From Chrysomallon squamiferum (taxonomy: Eukaryota; Mollusca; Gastropoda; Neomphalida; Peltospiridae), in the NCBI GenBank assembly GCA_012295275.1, contig CM022679.1, positions 20,152,342 through 20,216,341 on the forward strand: a DNA stretch of 64,000 nt, read 5' to 3'. The notes under the pieces were generated by a model. It did no database searches, was not told where the DNA came from, and was given only the letters and a program-made list of their open reading frames with translations. The translations under genes and the position numbers were made by a program. Below are positions 12,642 to 26,200 of this stretch, piece after piece. How positions within the stretch are numbered: position 1 is the first letter of the stretch; every line of letters starts with the position of its first letter.

Positions 12642-15589
12642 GTTACTTAAAAGGTCTACAAGCATTTGATGTTTAACCATAATCCTTTGCAATACATAAA
12701 CTCAGCTAATCCTTTGAGTCAACTCCAGAAAGGTGTTGCAGGTATTAATTAGGGACAATAAAATATATGTAATCATAAGACTAGAGGCAATTAAAGACAC
12801 AGTGTTATACGTCTGTCATTTGAAGCAAACACAAAATAATTTTCTTAGCTTTGTACTTGCTGTGATTTGACAGCAAACACAAGTTATGTATTATCTGAGC
12901 ATTGATGAAATTTTCTCTGATAGAGCTTATCAACAAGCAATAATAAGGTTTTAAAACTGATCAATTTATGATTTTATATTTTAAAAAAAGTGCTTTGATT
13001 TTTATTCAGCATTCCATCAATACCTCTGAATACATTGTTCTGTTCTGTTGTATAGTTTGTTATGTTTACGATTCTTAATTCGCTGTTTATCGCAAGAATT
13101 TTGTAAGCAAAACATCTGACGGTTTTAAAAGGAAGATAGTAATCTGCAAAACAATGTTAATTTGTTTATTTCAGAACATGATTTTGCTATGCACATGCTT
13201 TAATGCATACACTAAAAGTGGAAAAACATACAGCCAACAAGTTATTATAAATATAAACAACATATAATCATTTTAAACAGTGCCAGACCTTTCTAGCTGG
13301 TACATAAAATCTACAGCGATTTCATTCTGTAGAAAACTTAACGTAATGGCGATTTCGCTAAGCACGTGCTACTTTCAAACATGGAGCTTCTTTTCACCGC
13401 AGTGTTACACATTGTTTTGAAAGGTAATTGAACGATCTTTCATTTGATCCCGTGAACATAGGTTTTATTTTCAGCCATTTTTTTTCAAAATTGGTTCGAA
13501 GGCATGAAAAAGTACGTTTTTGGACACAACTTATGAAGCCATTTTGGCGAAAACAAGCCAGGCATTTGTATAGCAACCCTATTTTAGGACTTTTTACTCC
13601 ATGCCGTTTATTGCTGACCACGAGTGCCTAAGTGCATTTACCCCCACTGAGTTTAACACTTGTATGAAGAACTGATTTAACATACAACAAGAACAACAAC
13701 ACTATTTAAAAGAGCACATAATGTCTTTAGTTACATGTATTTGTTTTTTATGGTAGGATTTATAGAAAGGATTTGGGAGTGGAGAAAAATATACAAAATC
13801 TGAACTTTTAACAGCTTCGACCAATTATATCGGCTAGGCTGCCGGTACCTAGTCTATACTGTATTAACGATTATGCATGTGCTTGAAAAAAGAAATGGTG
13901 AAAAAAATCTAAATTGATAAACAAGTAAGACTATTTACTATTTTTATGCACTGAAACGTAAAAGGAAATCAGTCTATCAGTAATTTATGATTTGTGTATC
14001 ATATTTTATGTAACTTCTCATATATCATACACACAACTCACCCTGACAAATGCATCCCTGTATCCCCCATTGAGATGAACATAATTCAGAATTTTGGCTG
14101 TTCTCCAACCATTGCTTAGAGGGGCTATACTTCTTTCAATAGGATCAAACACATTTTTGAAGTTTTTGGGGTAATTTGAATCTGCAATACATTAAGAAAG
14201 AAAATCTTTCTGTTTTTAAAAAATACTTTTCTAATTATAAAATAAAATATATAAACTATTTACAATTCAATTTAAAATGTTGTCAAATTTCTGAAGTCTT
14301 CTGAGAATTTAAAAACAAAAAAAAAAAATTCTAATATACCTTGAGTTAAATTATTAAATACTGTAACACTGATACTGCATTATTTGCTAAGAAGTAATTT
14401 TTAAAAAGTACAACATATAATAGAGAAATTTATATTGTTGAGAAATAAAAAAACTGATGAATACAGAATATGCGAGGCAATATATCTAACCTTTCAATGT
14501 TTCAACATGTTTTCCAAGGTTGGTTTCAAAATCTATAGCAAGTTTTGCACAACCAGTCACACACTGCTCTGCTGTGATCTCAGAAAACTCTGGAAATGAC
14601 CCATCTGTCTGTTTTAACAAAGGATTGGTGTCTGGAGTATCAGGTGGAATTTCAGGTAATCTATAATAAAAAGTTACATTAATATATATATATATATATA
14701 TGCAATTGTTATAAATGTGAACAGTTTTCTTTGTGGATTTAAATAGTGTAATGGGCAGATGTTAGAACGCTGAACTGTCATCAAAAGGTTGCAAGGTTAA
14801 GGTAATAATTTTAAATAATAAATAATAAGATATATTAAGCATGGAATTGTGGTTTCTATTGAGTGTCCTATAATGATGATAATGGAATTGTGAATTGTAT
14901 TGTGTCCTATGATGATGATGATGATAATAATAATAATAATAAAACACAAAACAACTGAATAAAGATCACATTAGATGAATTTTAACATTATACATGTTTA
15001 TAATGAATCCAAGACATACATTTTTAATACATATCTATAAATTGAACCATATTCATAAAATTAAAAATAAAATCCTGATTACAACATTTAAATGAAATTA
15101 AACATATAATTGTGAAAAACTACAATTTTAAACGTTTCATTTAAAAAAAAATATATTTAACATATTTTGGTTTTTACATCATTTCACAATGACATTCTAA
15201 TTCATTATAAAAAGTATGGTTCACAGTTTTATTTATCAAATGGTATTCTTCATAGACAAATAAATTTGCGCTATTTGAATGTCAAAATATTTTAAATATA
15301 CAATTTCAATGCATTTTAAAGCACAAAAATTTTGTTTTAGCTTTATGAAATTTTGCTACGGTTCCGTTTTCTCTATAACCCTGATGTAGGACAAGCAAGT
15401 GTGTGAACGTGACCATGTAACATTCAAACTAGATAACATTTAATGTCAATTCGTCGATTTAAAACATTATATATGTAACAAATCTTACAAAACATAATAT
15501 GCATTTGATGCACATCGCAGTGATGTTTTCCAAACAGTTTTTGTCGAACAAGACACACATGTCAACCTTCCGACAACGGAAGCTGCCAT
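4339..15589 (-). CDS. M3-family oligopeptidase A-like protein, predicted catalytically inactive
   Basis: An M3 (thimet/oligopeptidase A) fold protein of 724 residues. Exons: 15589-15489, 14660-14491, 14181-14042, 10985-10917, 10723-10563, 10150-10046, 9735-9547, 8928-8827, 8314-8174, 7703-7607, 7483-7417, 7215-7132, 6934-6813, 6461-6257, 5968-5893, 5455-5308, 4786-4707, 4456-4339. Every junction is GT/AG and keeps frame. Family signatures are clear: NPLLK near 39, a WDIPYWRRR segment in exon 9, FFDPIARP in exon 12, and a C-terminal LGGG...EVFRRFRGRDPS block. The active site is altered. HEFGH reads LEFGH at 515-519, the usual third zinc ligand Glu is His545, PSQ after it is CAK, and the substrate-loop His and Tyr are Glu642, Gln648 and His655. 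Residues 1-34 are basic and hydroxylated with no acidic residue, like a mitochondrial presequence. The start is the first Met. Family certain; inactivity is inferred. Confidence 0.92.
11350..11411. repeat. (GT)n microsatellite
   Basis: About 25 perfect GT units followed by GC-interrupted units. The Val-Cys and His-Thr runs in overlapping reading frames come from this repeat and are not protein. Confidence 0.97.
12607..12638. repeat. (TA)n microsatellite
   Basis: About 16 TA units within intron 3 of the M3-like gene. Confidence 0.95.
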
Positions 15590-16747
15590 GTTTAGGGTAT
15601 TTTGTTTAGTTGATATTCGTTATTTTCCACCTTTCTCTTAAGCACAACTAAAAATCGAAATAATAATCTACAACATATATAAGTTTCATAAAAGTATTAA
15701 CCAAACATTTTTTTTTTTTTTCGGGAATTGCTGATAGTTTACATTTTTCAAATTATTAATGGAATAAGATGATGAAAATAAATGTAAGCTTATTAATTCA
15801 TTTAACGACCCATGTTCGATTCTTTTAGAGTCATCAGGTTTTCTTGTTGTTTCATGATGCTGATTTGATGGCACTCCATAATACATTTATAAATTAATTG
15901 CATACTATTTCAGGTACTGTTTTCACAGAAACGAGGAAAGCGATGGAATGTACTGTGTTGATAATTTGGTGCACCAGGGACATAAACTGTCTTTCCCACA
16001 AGTAGACAAGTCATGTCCTTTTGTACATTGTGCCAGCTAAAGCTAAAATGGCACCACAATGGATCTGCCTCAGCATGTATAATAATTATAGTTAAATATA
16101 ATAAATATAATAAATAAAACATTTATAAAACAAATAAGGACTAATTTTTTTCTAAGTCAAAGAATAGGTATAATAATGACTACTAATAAACGATATATAA
16201 AACCAATAATATATACATTTCAGTCCACTTGCACAGAATGCTAATAAATTTATTTTATATCCTTTCTTGATCTTTCTGTTAAAAACTACCCTTGTGACGG
16301 CTTATTACTAGATTATCTGAATTTATCATTATAACAAGAGCCGAAAAAACAATAGAAGCTATATTAAGACAATGCATTATTTTTTATAGAATGCTTCCTT
16401 TCCAGTTTACAATATACTATATAATTTTTAAAATACTTCTTGTAAAAAAACTAATATTTCGGCTTACGGAAAAATAACTCGACAGCCGTAGTTATTTATA
16501 GAAAGAAGAACTTCCCCACCGCCCAATGAAAACACATCAAATAGTTGAAATATTTATGTTCATTAAATAGATATTAACCAGTATGATAATATTTGTGGTT
16601 CTTTTTTTCATGCATTATTAGTTGAATTAATTTTCCATCAAAACAATCACAAACTGGGATCTACAGAAAAATGCGTTTTCAGATCAATGGTTTGGGGGAA
16701 ACCGGAAGTTTGTCTTGTGACGTCATGGGCGGGGTAAAACACTCAAG
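15590..16747. other. Divergent intergenic region between the M3-like gene and Galpha12
   Basis: 1.16 kb separating two start codons that point away from each other. The right end is a compact promoter for the Galpha gene (separate entry). The M3-like gene start is preceded on its own strand by CTAAAC and the start codon sits in an ATGGCAGC context. Short minus-strand reading frames at 15686-15886 and 15910-16122 have no recognisable domain. Confidence 0.6.
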
Positions 16748-16754
16748 ATGGCGG
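16701..16754 (+). promoter_or_regulatory. Compact Galpha12 promoter: ETS, CRE, GC-box and YY1-like motifs
   Basis: Within 54 bases sit ACCGGAAGT at 16701-16709 (ETS core), the perfect palindromic CRE TGACGTCA at 16718-16725, GGGCGGGGT at 16727-16735 (GC box) and CAAGATGGCGG at 16744-16754, a YY1-type motif that contains the start codon. The motifs are seen directly; binding is inferred. Their closeness to the ATG implies a short 5' UTR. Confidence 0.6.
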
Positions 16755-17225
16755 AGGTGATCATGTCATGTTGTGTCAGCGATCACGAAAAAACGCAACG
16801 TGCTCATAGTCGGCAGATTGACAAAAAATTATACAAAGACAAATTGACATTTAGTCGGACAGTTAGACTGTTACTGTTAGGTGCCGGGGAAAGCGGTAAG
16901 AGTACATTTCTGAAACAAATGAGGATTATCCATGGTCAGGAATTCGACGATGAACAGTTGAAAGAGTTTAAGACTTGTATTTACAATAATATCATAAAAG
17001 GCATGCGAGTGTTGATAGATGCAAGGAATAAACTTGGCATTCCACTCACAGATGAAACTAATTCAAAAAATGAAATTTTTGTGTTTAATTTTGATGGCAC
17101 TCAAAAGTTGGATGAACAACAGTTTTCACTTTATATCGAACCTATGAAAAAACTCTGGCAAGATGGGGGAATTCGCAGTGCATTTGATCGCAGAAGAGAA
17201 TTTCAGCTGGTAAGTTGAAATTGGA

Positions 17226-17264
<39 letters not shown>

Positions 17265-20200
17265 AGTGTAAGTTTCAACATAAATGAAATTGGAATTATG
17301 TTTACAATAAATATTTAAAAGAAATATATAAGTAAAGAAAAAAAAGGTAGATGATAAAGTAAAAACAAACCTACTAGAAATCATTGATCAACAATATTCA
17401 TTATTTTATGACATTGCTTGAAATTTGAGTGGTGGCATTAACTTTGTCTTTTTTGTCATTTTTGAAAAAGTAAAGGAAAAAAAAAAATGCAACAGTCAGT
17501 TATTTTAAAGCATGCTGAGGTGTTTTTAACCAAATAACTATTAATGCCCAAATTGATAAAAATTAGTATTAATTATGGTTATTTAAACAAACAAACATGG
17601 AAAGCACATTAAAAATTAAAACAGAAAGATAATTTAGTTTCCTTTATATCACCAGTATAATCACACATACAGTGATATACGGACACCATGATGTTAATAT
17701 TTTAATAATATATGTATTTATGTAGGTTTTCTTACAGTTACAGTGTATAATGCATTCATTTTATCCTTGTTTCAAAAAGAAACTTGATAAATTTATTGAT
17801 ACTTTTCTTACTTAGTCATTTTAATTTGATCATTTAAGATATTCTTACTGTTAAAAAGAATTGCTGTTTGTTTTGAAACAGTCAGAATGTCATCCAGAAA
17901 ATTTTTGTTTTTGGCAACATAAAAGAATATCAATTTATTCAATCTAAAACACGTTTTTTTTTTTAAAGTGTCCTTGAACAAAAGATTCATGTAGCTATCT
18001 AGCCGCTGTATCAGAGAAATTGGTTAACATAATACTATCACTGTATCAATGCTGAATGCTTCATTTAATAAGAATAATGGATATGGATAAATAACATCAT
18101 ATGGTAACAGTGATAGGTCAGACACTACATGTTTGTCATTTTTTGGTTTCAACTTGTATAGTTATGTTATTTGTTGCTGTGCATTCAGTGTTATTGGCAT
18201 TTTTCAAAATGATGTTTTTGAAATAATCAGTGAATTTTATAAAAAACACACATTAGAAATATGTCATAATTGCAGCTTTGTAAGATATTCAAAATACCAA
18301 TCAGTATCGTTACAGATATTTAAACAATATAATTAAATATAAATTATATTTTAAATTAAAATAAACACACACGCACACACACACACAAAATATATATTAT
18401 ATACACTCATAATGTAAGACATTTTGAATTGAGGAGATTTCAGTAATTTTAACTTGAGAACTAATTCTTGCTGCACATGTTGCTAAAATTGAAACATGAA
18501 CTCTTTGAAATTATACAAGTCTGCTTACAAATTGCCAACATTACTAAATTTAGATAACCATCGGCTAGGAGAGTTGCAGTGGTTGTAGTTATGAATGTAG
18601 GGCAATACTTCTATCTGTATGTTCTTCTCAGGCAGCCCAGAATGATAAGAGCAGGTACCTTTGATAAGCCATGGAACAAATTTATATCCTACATCAGTAC
18701 ATACGGATCTCAGGAGTTTAAAACAGCAAAGCACAAGATAAAAGTGTAAATAGATTGAGTATACCATGGATAAAGTGGTTGTAACATGTTACATTTTTTT
18801 ATGTTTGTGCCTTGAAGGCATTGATTTGCTTTCAAATTATGTTTTCAAACTACATAAAAAAACCTAATAAAATATATAGCCAAATTTTAAAGAAAATTAA
18901 TAAGCAATTTTTTTATTTTCAAACTATTATTTTAATAAGCATAATGTTTTCTTTTGCCCAAATTCTGTTTCAGGCTGAAGCCCATAAACTGCCTAATCTT
19001 TAAAAATTAGTTTAGCTTATAAATTTTTCTTGTGGAAAATAATAATAATAATAACAACAGTAAAAAAAATTAGGTATTGGTCAGATGATACTGTAATATT
19101 TCAGAAGTCTCAAGAACATAGGAAGTTGGCAATATTTTCATGATTCTAGAAAATTCCAGTAGATGTTGTTTCCCTTGATTCTTAGGATCCTAATGCAATC
19201 TTATCTGTGGTTTTAAAATATTTTTAAAAAATTACTCTATACTAAATCGAATTATGCCAGAATACTGCAGTCAGTATGGTTTATGTGGATTTTAGCAGTT
19301 CTTAACAGTACCTAAAGGTTGGATTTCTAATTATGAACATGCACAGAATGAAATTACTTTATCTTGTGTAAGTGTCCTGAGTGTCATGTTGATGGGTGTC
19401 TGAACCTTATATCTTTGGATACAGCAATCTTATTAAAGCAAAAACATATGTCAAATATTACATACAAACATATATATGTACATACAAGTATGTATTATGT
19501 CACAATGAACATAAGCCAAATTTTACTTGGAAGCAGTGTAATGATATAATTCTATAATCTACACTGTCTCCAAGTAAAATTTGGATTATGTTCATTGTGA
19601 ACTATTATACTGTAATAGATACATTCAAGTTGTACTTTGCATTAATAGCTTTGGGTACAAGCATTATTTATAACATTACTGAATTGATAGCGATACTGTT
19701 TTATTACTGTTACTTACTTCTTTCTATAATACAGTAATAATGTCATAAACAACATTGACCTTATTAGTGTATCAGTCACCCAAAGAGGTATGAATGTAAT
19801 ATAATTAGCATTCCACACATTCCTTTAGCCCATCATTATTAATATACAGTGTTACGTCAGTTGATTAGATCTGTATTCAGGACTGAATTCCTACACATAT
19901 TTCTGTTATAAAAAAATAAAACAGTAGCCAGTCATGAAATTAAGAAAAGTTATCTTTTCCCTCTCATTGTGTTTTCATATTATTTGTTATTTTATGAAGG
20001 CCTACATTGTACGCCTACTGTAACATAACTTGCACGAGCTGTAACTTGCACGAACATACCATAATAACGTAAATGCATGTACTACACGAGCTATAGCCTA
20101 AATGTATCATAAATAGTATCTCTTTAATGTAATAGGTCTAACATGGAGACCTAACTTACCGTTATATTTAGTCGATTTGTCGGTAGTGGATATTAATGAC

Positions 20201-23200
20201 GATTGCAATATTATTTCACCAAATTCTTTACAATTACAGAAGTGAGTTTTGTTTATGAAATTAGGACCGATATTTAGTGCAATTTGGCAGAGAAGTCTGC
20301 ATTCCTAGATCATTGCACGGCACCGTACTGACGGTTTTCTCGCTTTTAAATGTATTTTTATGTCATTAAACGGAAGAATATCATGTTTTACATTCATATT
20401 TGGTTTTGTTATTTAATTTTTCAAAAAATTTTGTACGATAAAATTTTATTTTTGAAAAGCTGAAAGACCGCGATTATTTTAGATGCATCCCGTAGCAAAA
20501 AATAGTCAAAATGGCGACTCTTCAGCAACAGCTACAAAAGCATTACCTATGTATAAGTCGACCCCCAAAATATTACCTTAATATAGTCTCCCAAAATTCG
20601 ACTTATACACAAGTATATACGGTAAATATTCAAGAATAATTTAATCTTGTAAATGTAACCATGTAGAAAAATAATAAAACAAAATCCTTAGGATTCTGAA
20701 ATGTATTAAAGAATATCCTATGTCACTGTTCACAAATTAATTTTTATTTGTTAATATAAATTTATGAAAGCACATCATTATTATCTTGTTTCAACCATCC
20801 TTGAACATCAAATACCATAAATACATTCCTGCCATGTTAACTGGGTCATGTCTAGTTTTCAGAATTGTTCAGTGAAAAACAAATTGTTGATATAAGTAGA
20901 AGTCTTTAACTACAAAACAAATAATGCACAGACCAGAGATTCTTTCTCAAATATTGACTCTGATTCACTGAAGATGTTAGTGAAGGAAGAAATTTGTTGT
21001 TTTTTATATCTTCAAATGGGGCAGGTGTCCAGTGATGTGTGAAAAAACTCTGTTACTAGCGACTGTTTAACTGAAAAAAATGTACATGAAACATCTTAAT
21101 GTCCGTTATCTTGGGCTGTATAAGAAGAAGATAACAGATGAACCAGTTTTTAAATAACTTGCATTCTGATGGTTAGAACAACATTTCTAGAATTAAATTA
21201 ATTTTGGATTTTTTTAATTTAATATTTTTGTATTATTATTTAAATAAATAAATAAATAAGTCAGTAAAGTAAATACACACATTTAATAATAAAAATACAA
21301 AAATATGAAATTCTGATTATGGAAGAAGAAAAATAATCATGATAATTTTTAAGAAAACTTTATGTAATTAACTTATTTCTGGGGTTATGGGAGTATAATA
21401 CAAAATAAAAAAATATTTCAAAGAAGAAAAAGTCATAAAAATTATTGATCAAATGTGCTGTTCAGTTAAGTTTTAAAAATATATCATGCACTTAATTTAT
21501 TGGCATGTATGTATGTAAATATATGTTTTTATGTGTTTGTGTTATAACCTCCCAAAACTGAGCAATGCTAATTAGAAAAATAAAATGTGTATTGTTTAAC
21601 ATTTTTAACCAGTTTGTATATGTAAAGTTTGGATAAGAGAGATAAACTACTGTATGGTTTGGTGCAGAGTTGAAAGCTTACAAGAGCAGTTTTTATCCAG
21701 TTCTAGGACCTGAGATGACCTTGTCAGCCTCATATATAGCATACTGCAGCCAGCTGACAAGCTAAATGATTGTGTCAGCTCTCATAGTTCCAGTCTTAAT
21801 GGTTGCCATTTATCACAGCACAAATTTAATGTGTATAGAGTTATTGTAGCTTTATTTCCAAATGGGACCTGAATACTAAGATACATACCATTTTGCGTTT
21901 ATATTCTGGAACAGTATTCTTTTAATGTTGATGTATTTTTTAAGTTCTTTGCATGCAAACTTGCTGTTTCCAAATAATGGTGATGATTTGTTGAATTCTG
22001 TGCTTAAATGTTAAATGTAATTTTAGATACATTTTGAAAAATGTTTTATTTGTGGAAGGGTGCAGAGAATTTAAGAAGAATTTGACAGATTTATTATCAT
22101 GTTTTATCAGTAACAGATTTTTTTCTTATTTTTTTCTCTAGCATACACTATAAAAGTTAAATGCATTAAAAATTATAAAGCTTTGCACCAGAATAAATTT
22201 CATGTTCTTCTTGTCAGAGTTTTGACTTTGGTGGGAATTTGTGAACCTTTGCTGTGAAATCAATTTACCATATGAGAAAATAGAACTTTTTAAAAAATCC
22301 TCCTTATTTTTTCTTTTCTGTTTGGTTAAAAGAAAAGAAAACAAATTCACTGAACTAGAAAGGTTTTATATCTTAATATAAAAAAAAGCTTTTTATAAAT
22401 TATTATTTTTATCTCAGTCTCTCTTTTTTCCTATATGTATTGTGTGTTCATTTATATGTTTGTGTTTTTTCTGATATGAATATAAAACTGAACCAGTATA
22501 ATATATTATCTGAAGAGTAGAATTTCAAAACATATTATGCTTAGTTGTAATATGATATGCATATTAAATACTGCAAGTGCTCATAAACAGAAAAAGTTTG
22601 TGTCAAAATGGCATAAATCAATTACTTAATATAAAGTGTTGTTTTTTTGTTTGTTTTTGCATCAACAAATCTGTTCGCTTGAAGTATCATTACAGAGAAT
22701 ATATTATGTAGTTATCTTTTAATTTTTATATTTTATTTTATTTATTTGTTTATTATATATATATTTGTTTATTTAGAATTAATTTAAAATATAATGTAGA
22801 CCTAAACGTATTTTTAGTTTCTTTTTTCACTTCAGGAATGTTACTCAGAAACACCAGTCTTTGTTTTTCATCTAATTTCAGTTCTGATTGTTGTCATTCT
22901 ATATTATCATCCCCAAACAATTGGCATTAAATGTCACATTCAGAACAGTATCAGCACATTTATGTTTACACCTCTGAAACTCTATTTATCTGGATGAATG
23001 AATTAATGTTTAATGACAACCCAACACAGAAAAACAGATCAGCTGTTGGGTTATATATTTGTCTGTTACATATCACACTGTGTACACATTTATGAGCTAT
23101 TAATAGTATTGTTTACAAGACTCTACATGCAATGAAAAACAAAGGCCATTAATAAAAAATCCGATAATTAGCTAAGTTAATGAAACATTTTTGTTATAGG

Positions 23201-26200
23201 GTTAACTATAGCAATAATGGGGCTAGTACTAGTAAAATTTAGTATGTTGTGTTTCACAGTATAGCAGATGTGAGAAGGCAGTAGGAAAATCACAATGCAG
23301 TATGGTTTGATATCAAAGTACAACATTGTCCACATGCTTCACTACACAGATGTAAGGTGAACAAGTCCATACTGTTTACTTGTACAGATAAATACATTCA
23401 GTGAGGCACTTCAGTCAAAAGAATTTACTGCTGAGAACAATGAAACTAATCTAATTTCTCCTTTTGTATTGATATAAAAAAAAAAAAAAAAAAAAGAAAA
23501 AAAAACAAAACAAAAAAAAACAATTGTTTTCAAAAAGCAAGTAACTTGAATGACTAAGTTTTATAACTACTTCTGTTGTTGTTATATCAACAAAAAAACC
23601 TTCAAGGTTGTTTTATTTTTATTTTTATTTTTCATACAGTTCCTGAATACATATATTTAAGAAAAGAACTTGATAGGTATTTTTTGGCATTGAAGGAAAC
23701 GATTATTTTTTATATTTAAAATCTTGAAATATCTCTGTCAATATAATGTTTGAAGCAGTACAGACTGTAAAATGAAAATAGTTCAACAATGATATACACA
23801 AATTCAATGAACTTTTCTTTTTATAATATAAATTTGTGAAAACATTTATAACAAAATACACTTTTACTTATTAAAATTGTTTCTATTTAAAATTCATTTG
23901 AAAATTTAGCCACAGAGAATTAAGCATATATTTTATTTATAATTTTAAGAAAAGTGAAAGTAATTGTTTCACTTGAAGTCATACATCTGATAAAAAAGAT
24001 GATTAGTATGATGTAATAGAAGTTACTCTTTCTGCTAATGAGTCACATAATGACTTTCAGATTTCTAACTCCTGTAGATGCAGTACTACTTCCCAGTCTG
24101 CATTCTTCAGCTGTAACTTGAGAACATAACCATACAAACATGTTTGCTACTCCTTACATTTCTTTACTCCCCTGAGAACATTTGTTTCTTTCATTTTAAA
24201 CAGATTTTTAAATAATACACTATTCATACATTATATTATGCATAGCCAGCCTTTTCTCTGTCAGGTTGGTAAGTACAAATGTCAGTTCTGGGAATAAAGA
24301 TGAACCACTATGATTGTCAATAGTCAATATTTATATTGACGTAATGCAGTGGCTCATTACTTGAAGACATCAACATATATATTAATTCATATTTTATAAG
24401 TATTCTGTATTTATAAAGTGAAATGGAAGTTAATTATAAATAATAAAACTGTAAACTATCTTTTTTATTTTTATATAATTACAAGCAATACTAATAAATT
24501 ATTGAAGGTTGGGATTTGGTGGGTGAGGGATTAAACTTGTTATTTTTTTTTCCCAGTGTAATAAATATTGTTCCATTATTATCTTTTAAAATTTAATAAA
24601 ATGTTTTATGACTTCAAAAATTTGATTGTTTTATATTTTTTAAATCATGTGTGTGTGATAAAAGACCAATTTTTAGAACTGAATTTTTGCCTTGGACATA
24701 ATTAGTTAAATTATGCATTTGAAACATTACATGAGAACAAAAAACAACTACAGACGAATAACAAAGAAACATTCATGACAAAAATCCATTGTCAAAGTCA
24801 TTCATGAATGTGTTGAAAAGATTAAAAGATAGGATTATGTTATCACTGCAGTGATGGTGATATAGCTGGAGTGTGTTCAACAAACACCTCTTTCTGTTCT
24901 GCTGCTGACATTAGCTGTCTGCTTTTAGCAAGTGTAGATGCTTGTGTTCTATTTAAAAAAAAAATTAAAAGTTCCACAAAAAACCCCAAAAAGAAATCTG
25001 TTCATTTCTAAAAGCATTTTAAAAAATAGTTTTTGGATTAATCTTACATTGTGAATTTGGAACAATGGAACAAGTAAAATTTAAAAAGTGCAGAAATTTT
25101 AAATTCTTTTACATCTATATTGGTGTACATGTATGTGTTACAGTATGTACATGACAGCTTCTAAACTAATACTGAATTTATGTGTACTATTACTTTTGTA
25201 TATGTGTTTTTAATACATAACAGCAAGTGATATTATTAGATGACTGATGATGCATATACATTCCTTTATGTACATAAACTAGACAATGGTCACTGGTCCT
25301 AGTGGAAAATGATTCAAGGATAATTGAATCTATGACCTCTCATAGCATAAGCAGCACCAAAGAACAGCCCATTCTTTTAATGAGGATAAAAGATTCTTTA
25401 TCTGTTGTATCGTAGAAGTATTTCTTTAATATAATTTGTTCTTGTGTAATTTTATTAACCAGATGCAGGCAGAAGAAATGTCACTGATCCAGGTTTGATC
25501 AGCTGCTACATTTTCTAGGTTCCTGTGAAAAAAATAGACCACTGAGAGTTATAATGAAGATACTTAAAGCTATTTATTTCAGGCATTATGACCCAGTTTC
25601 CTGCATTTATGTGAAATGGCAGTGATTCAAGTGATTTTCAAGCAGAGCTTAAAAAGTTTTCATAAACTGGTTGCATTAAAATTTCAGCATATTTTTAAAA
25701 ATTTGTATCAACAATTTGATGTCAGTAGATTATGGAAAGTGACAGCATTCCAAGGCCTTATGTATCATAATCATTAAAAAAGGTTGGTATATAATAATAA
25801 ACTTTTTAAAATAGAAAAGGAGTCATTTGGAAGTATAGAAACATTGTTCTGGCAATGAATAAAAAAAGCATCAACAATGTAAGGGCAAACAGAAAAATAA
25901 TTGTGTTCTGGGTACAAACTTTCAGAGGGCATACAAAATAAACAATTGAAATTATCCAATTTAATCTTGTCAATAATAAAATGATCCAGATTATCTTACC
26001 CACATAAAAAATCTATAAATGCATATTTAAATGTGTTTTTTTGTCTTAGATATAATGATCATTATCTGTTTTAAAATTATTTCTGTGTTCTTTTTAATCT
26101 GTTTATGTGCACCTTTTAACATTTCATAAATCTAATTATATTACTCATCTGTCTAAAAGAAAACCCATAAAGCATGAACTAGAACAACAACAACAATAGT

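Larger units (their letters stand above)
10986..14041 (-). other. Long intron 3 of the M3-like gene
   Basis: A 3.06 kb intron. It holds a GT microsatellite at 11350-11411, a TA microsatellite at 12607-12638 and a slightly richer stretch at 11640-11930 that reads in places like decayed coding sequence on the minus strand. No intact exon is supported. Confidence 0.7.

Noticed and set aside
15686-16122. Two minus-strand ORFs between the M3-like gene and Galpha12
   Set aside because: No recognisable motif and no link by splice phase to the M3-like gene, whose first exon has its own start downstream of them on that strand.
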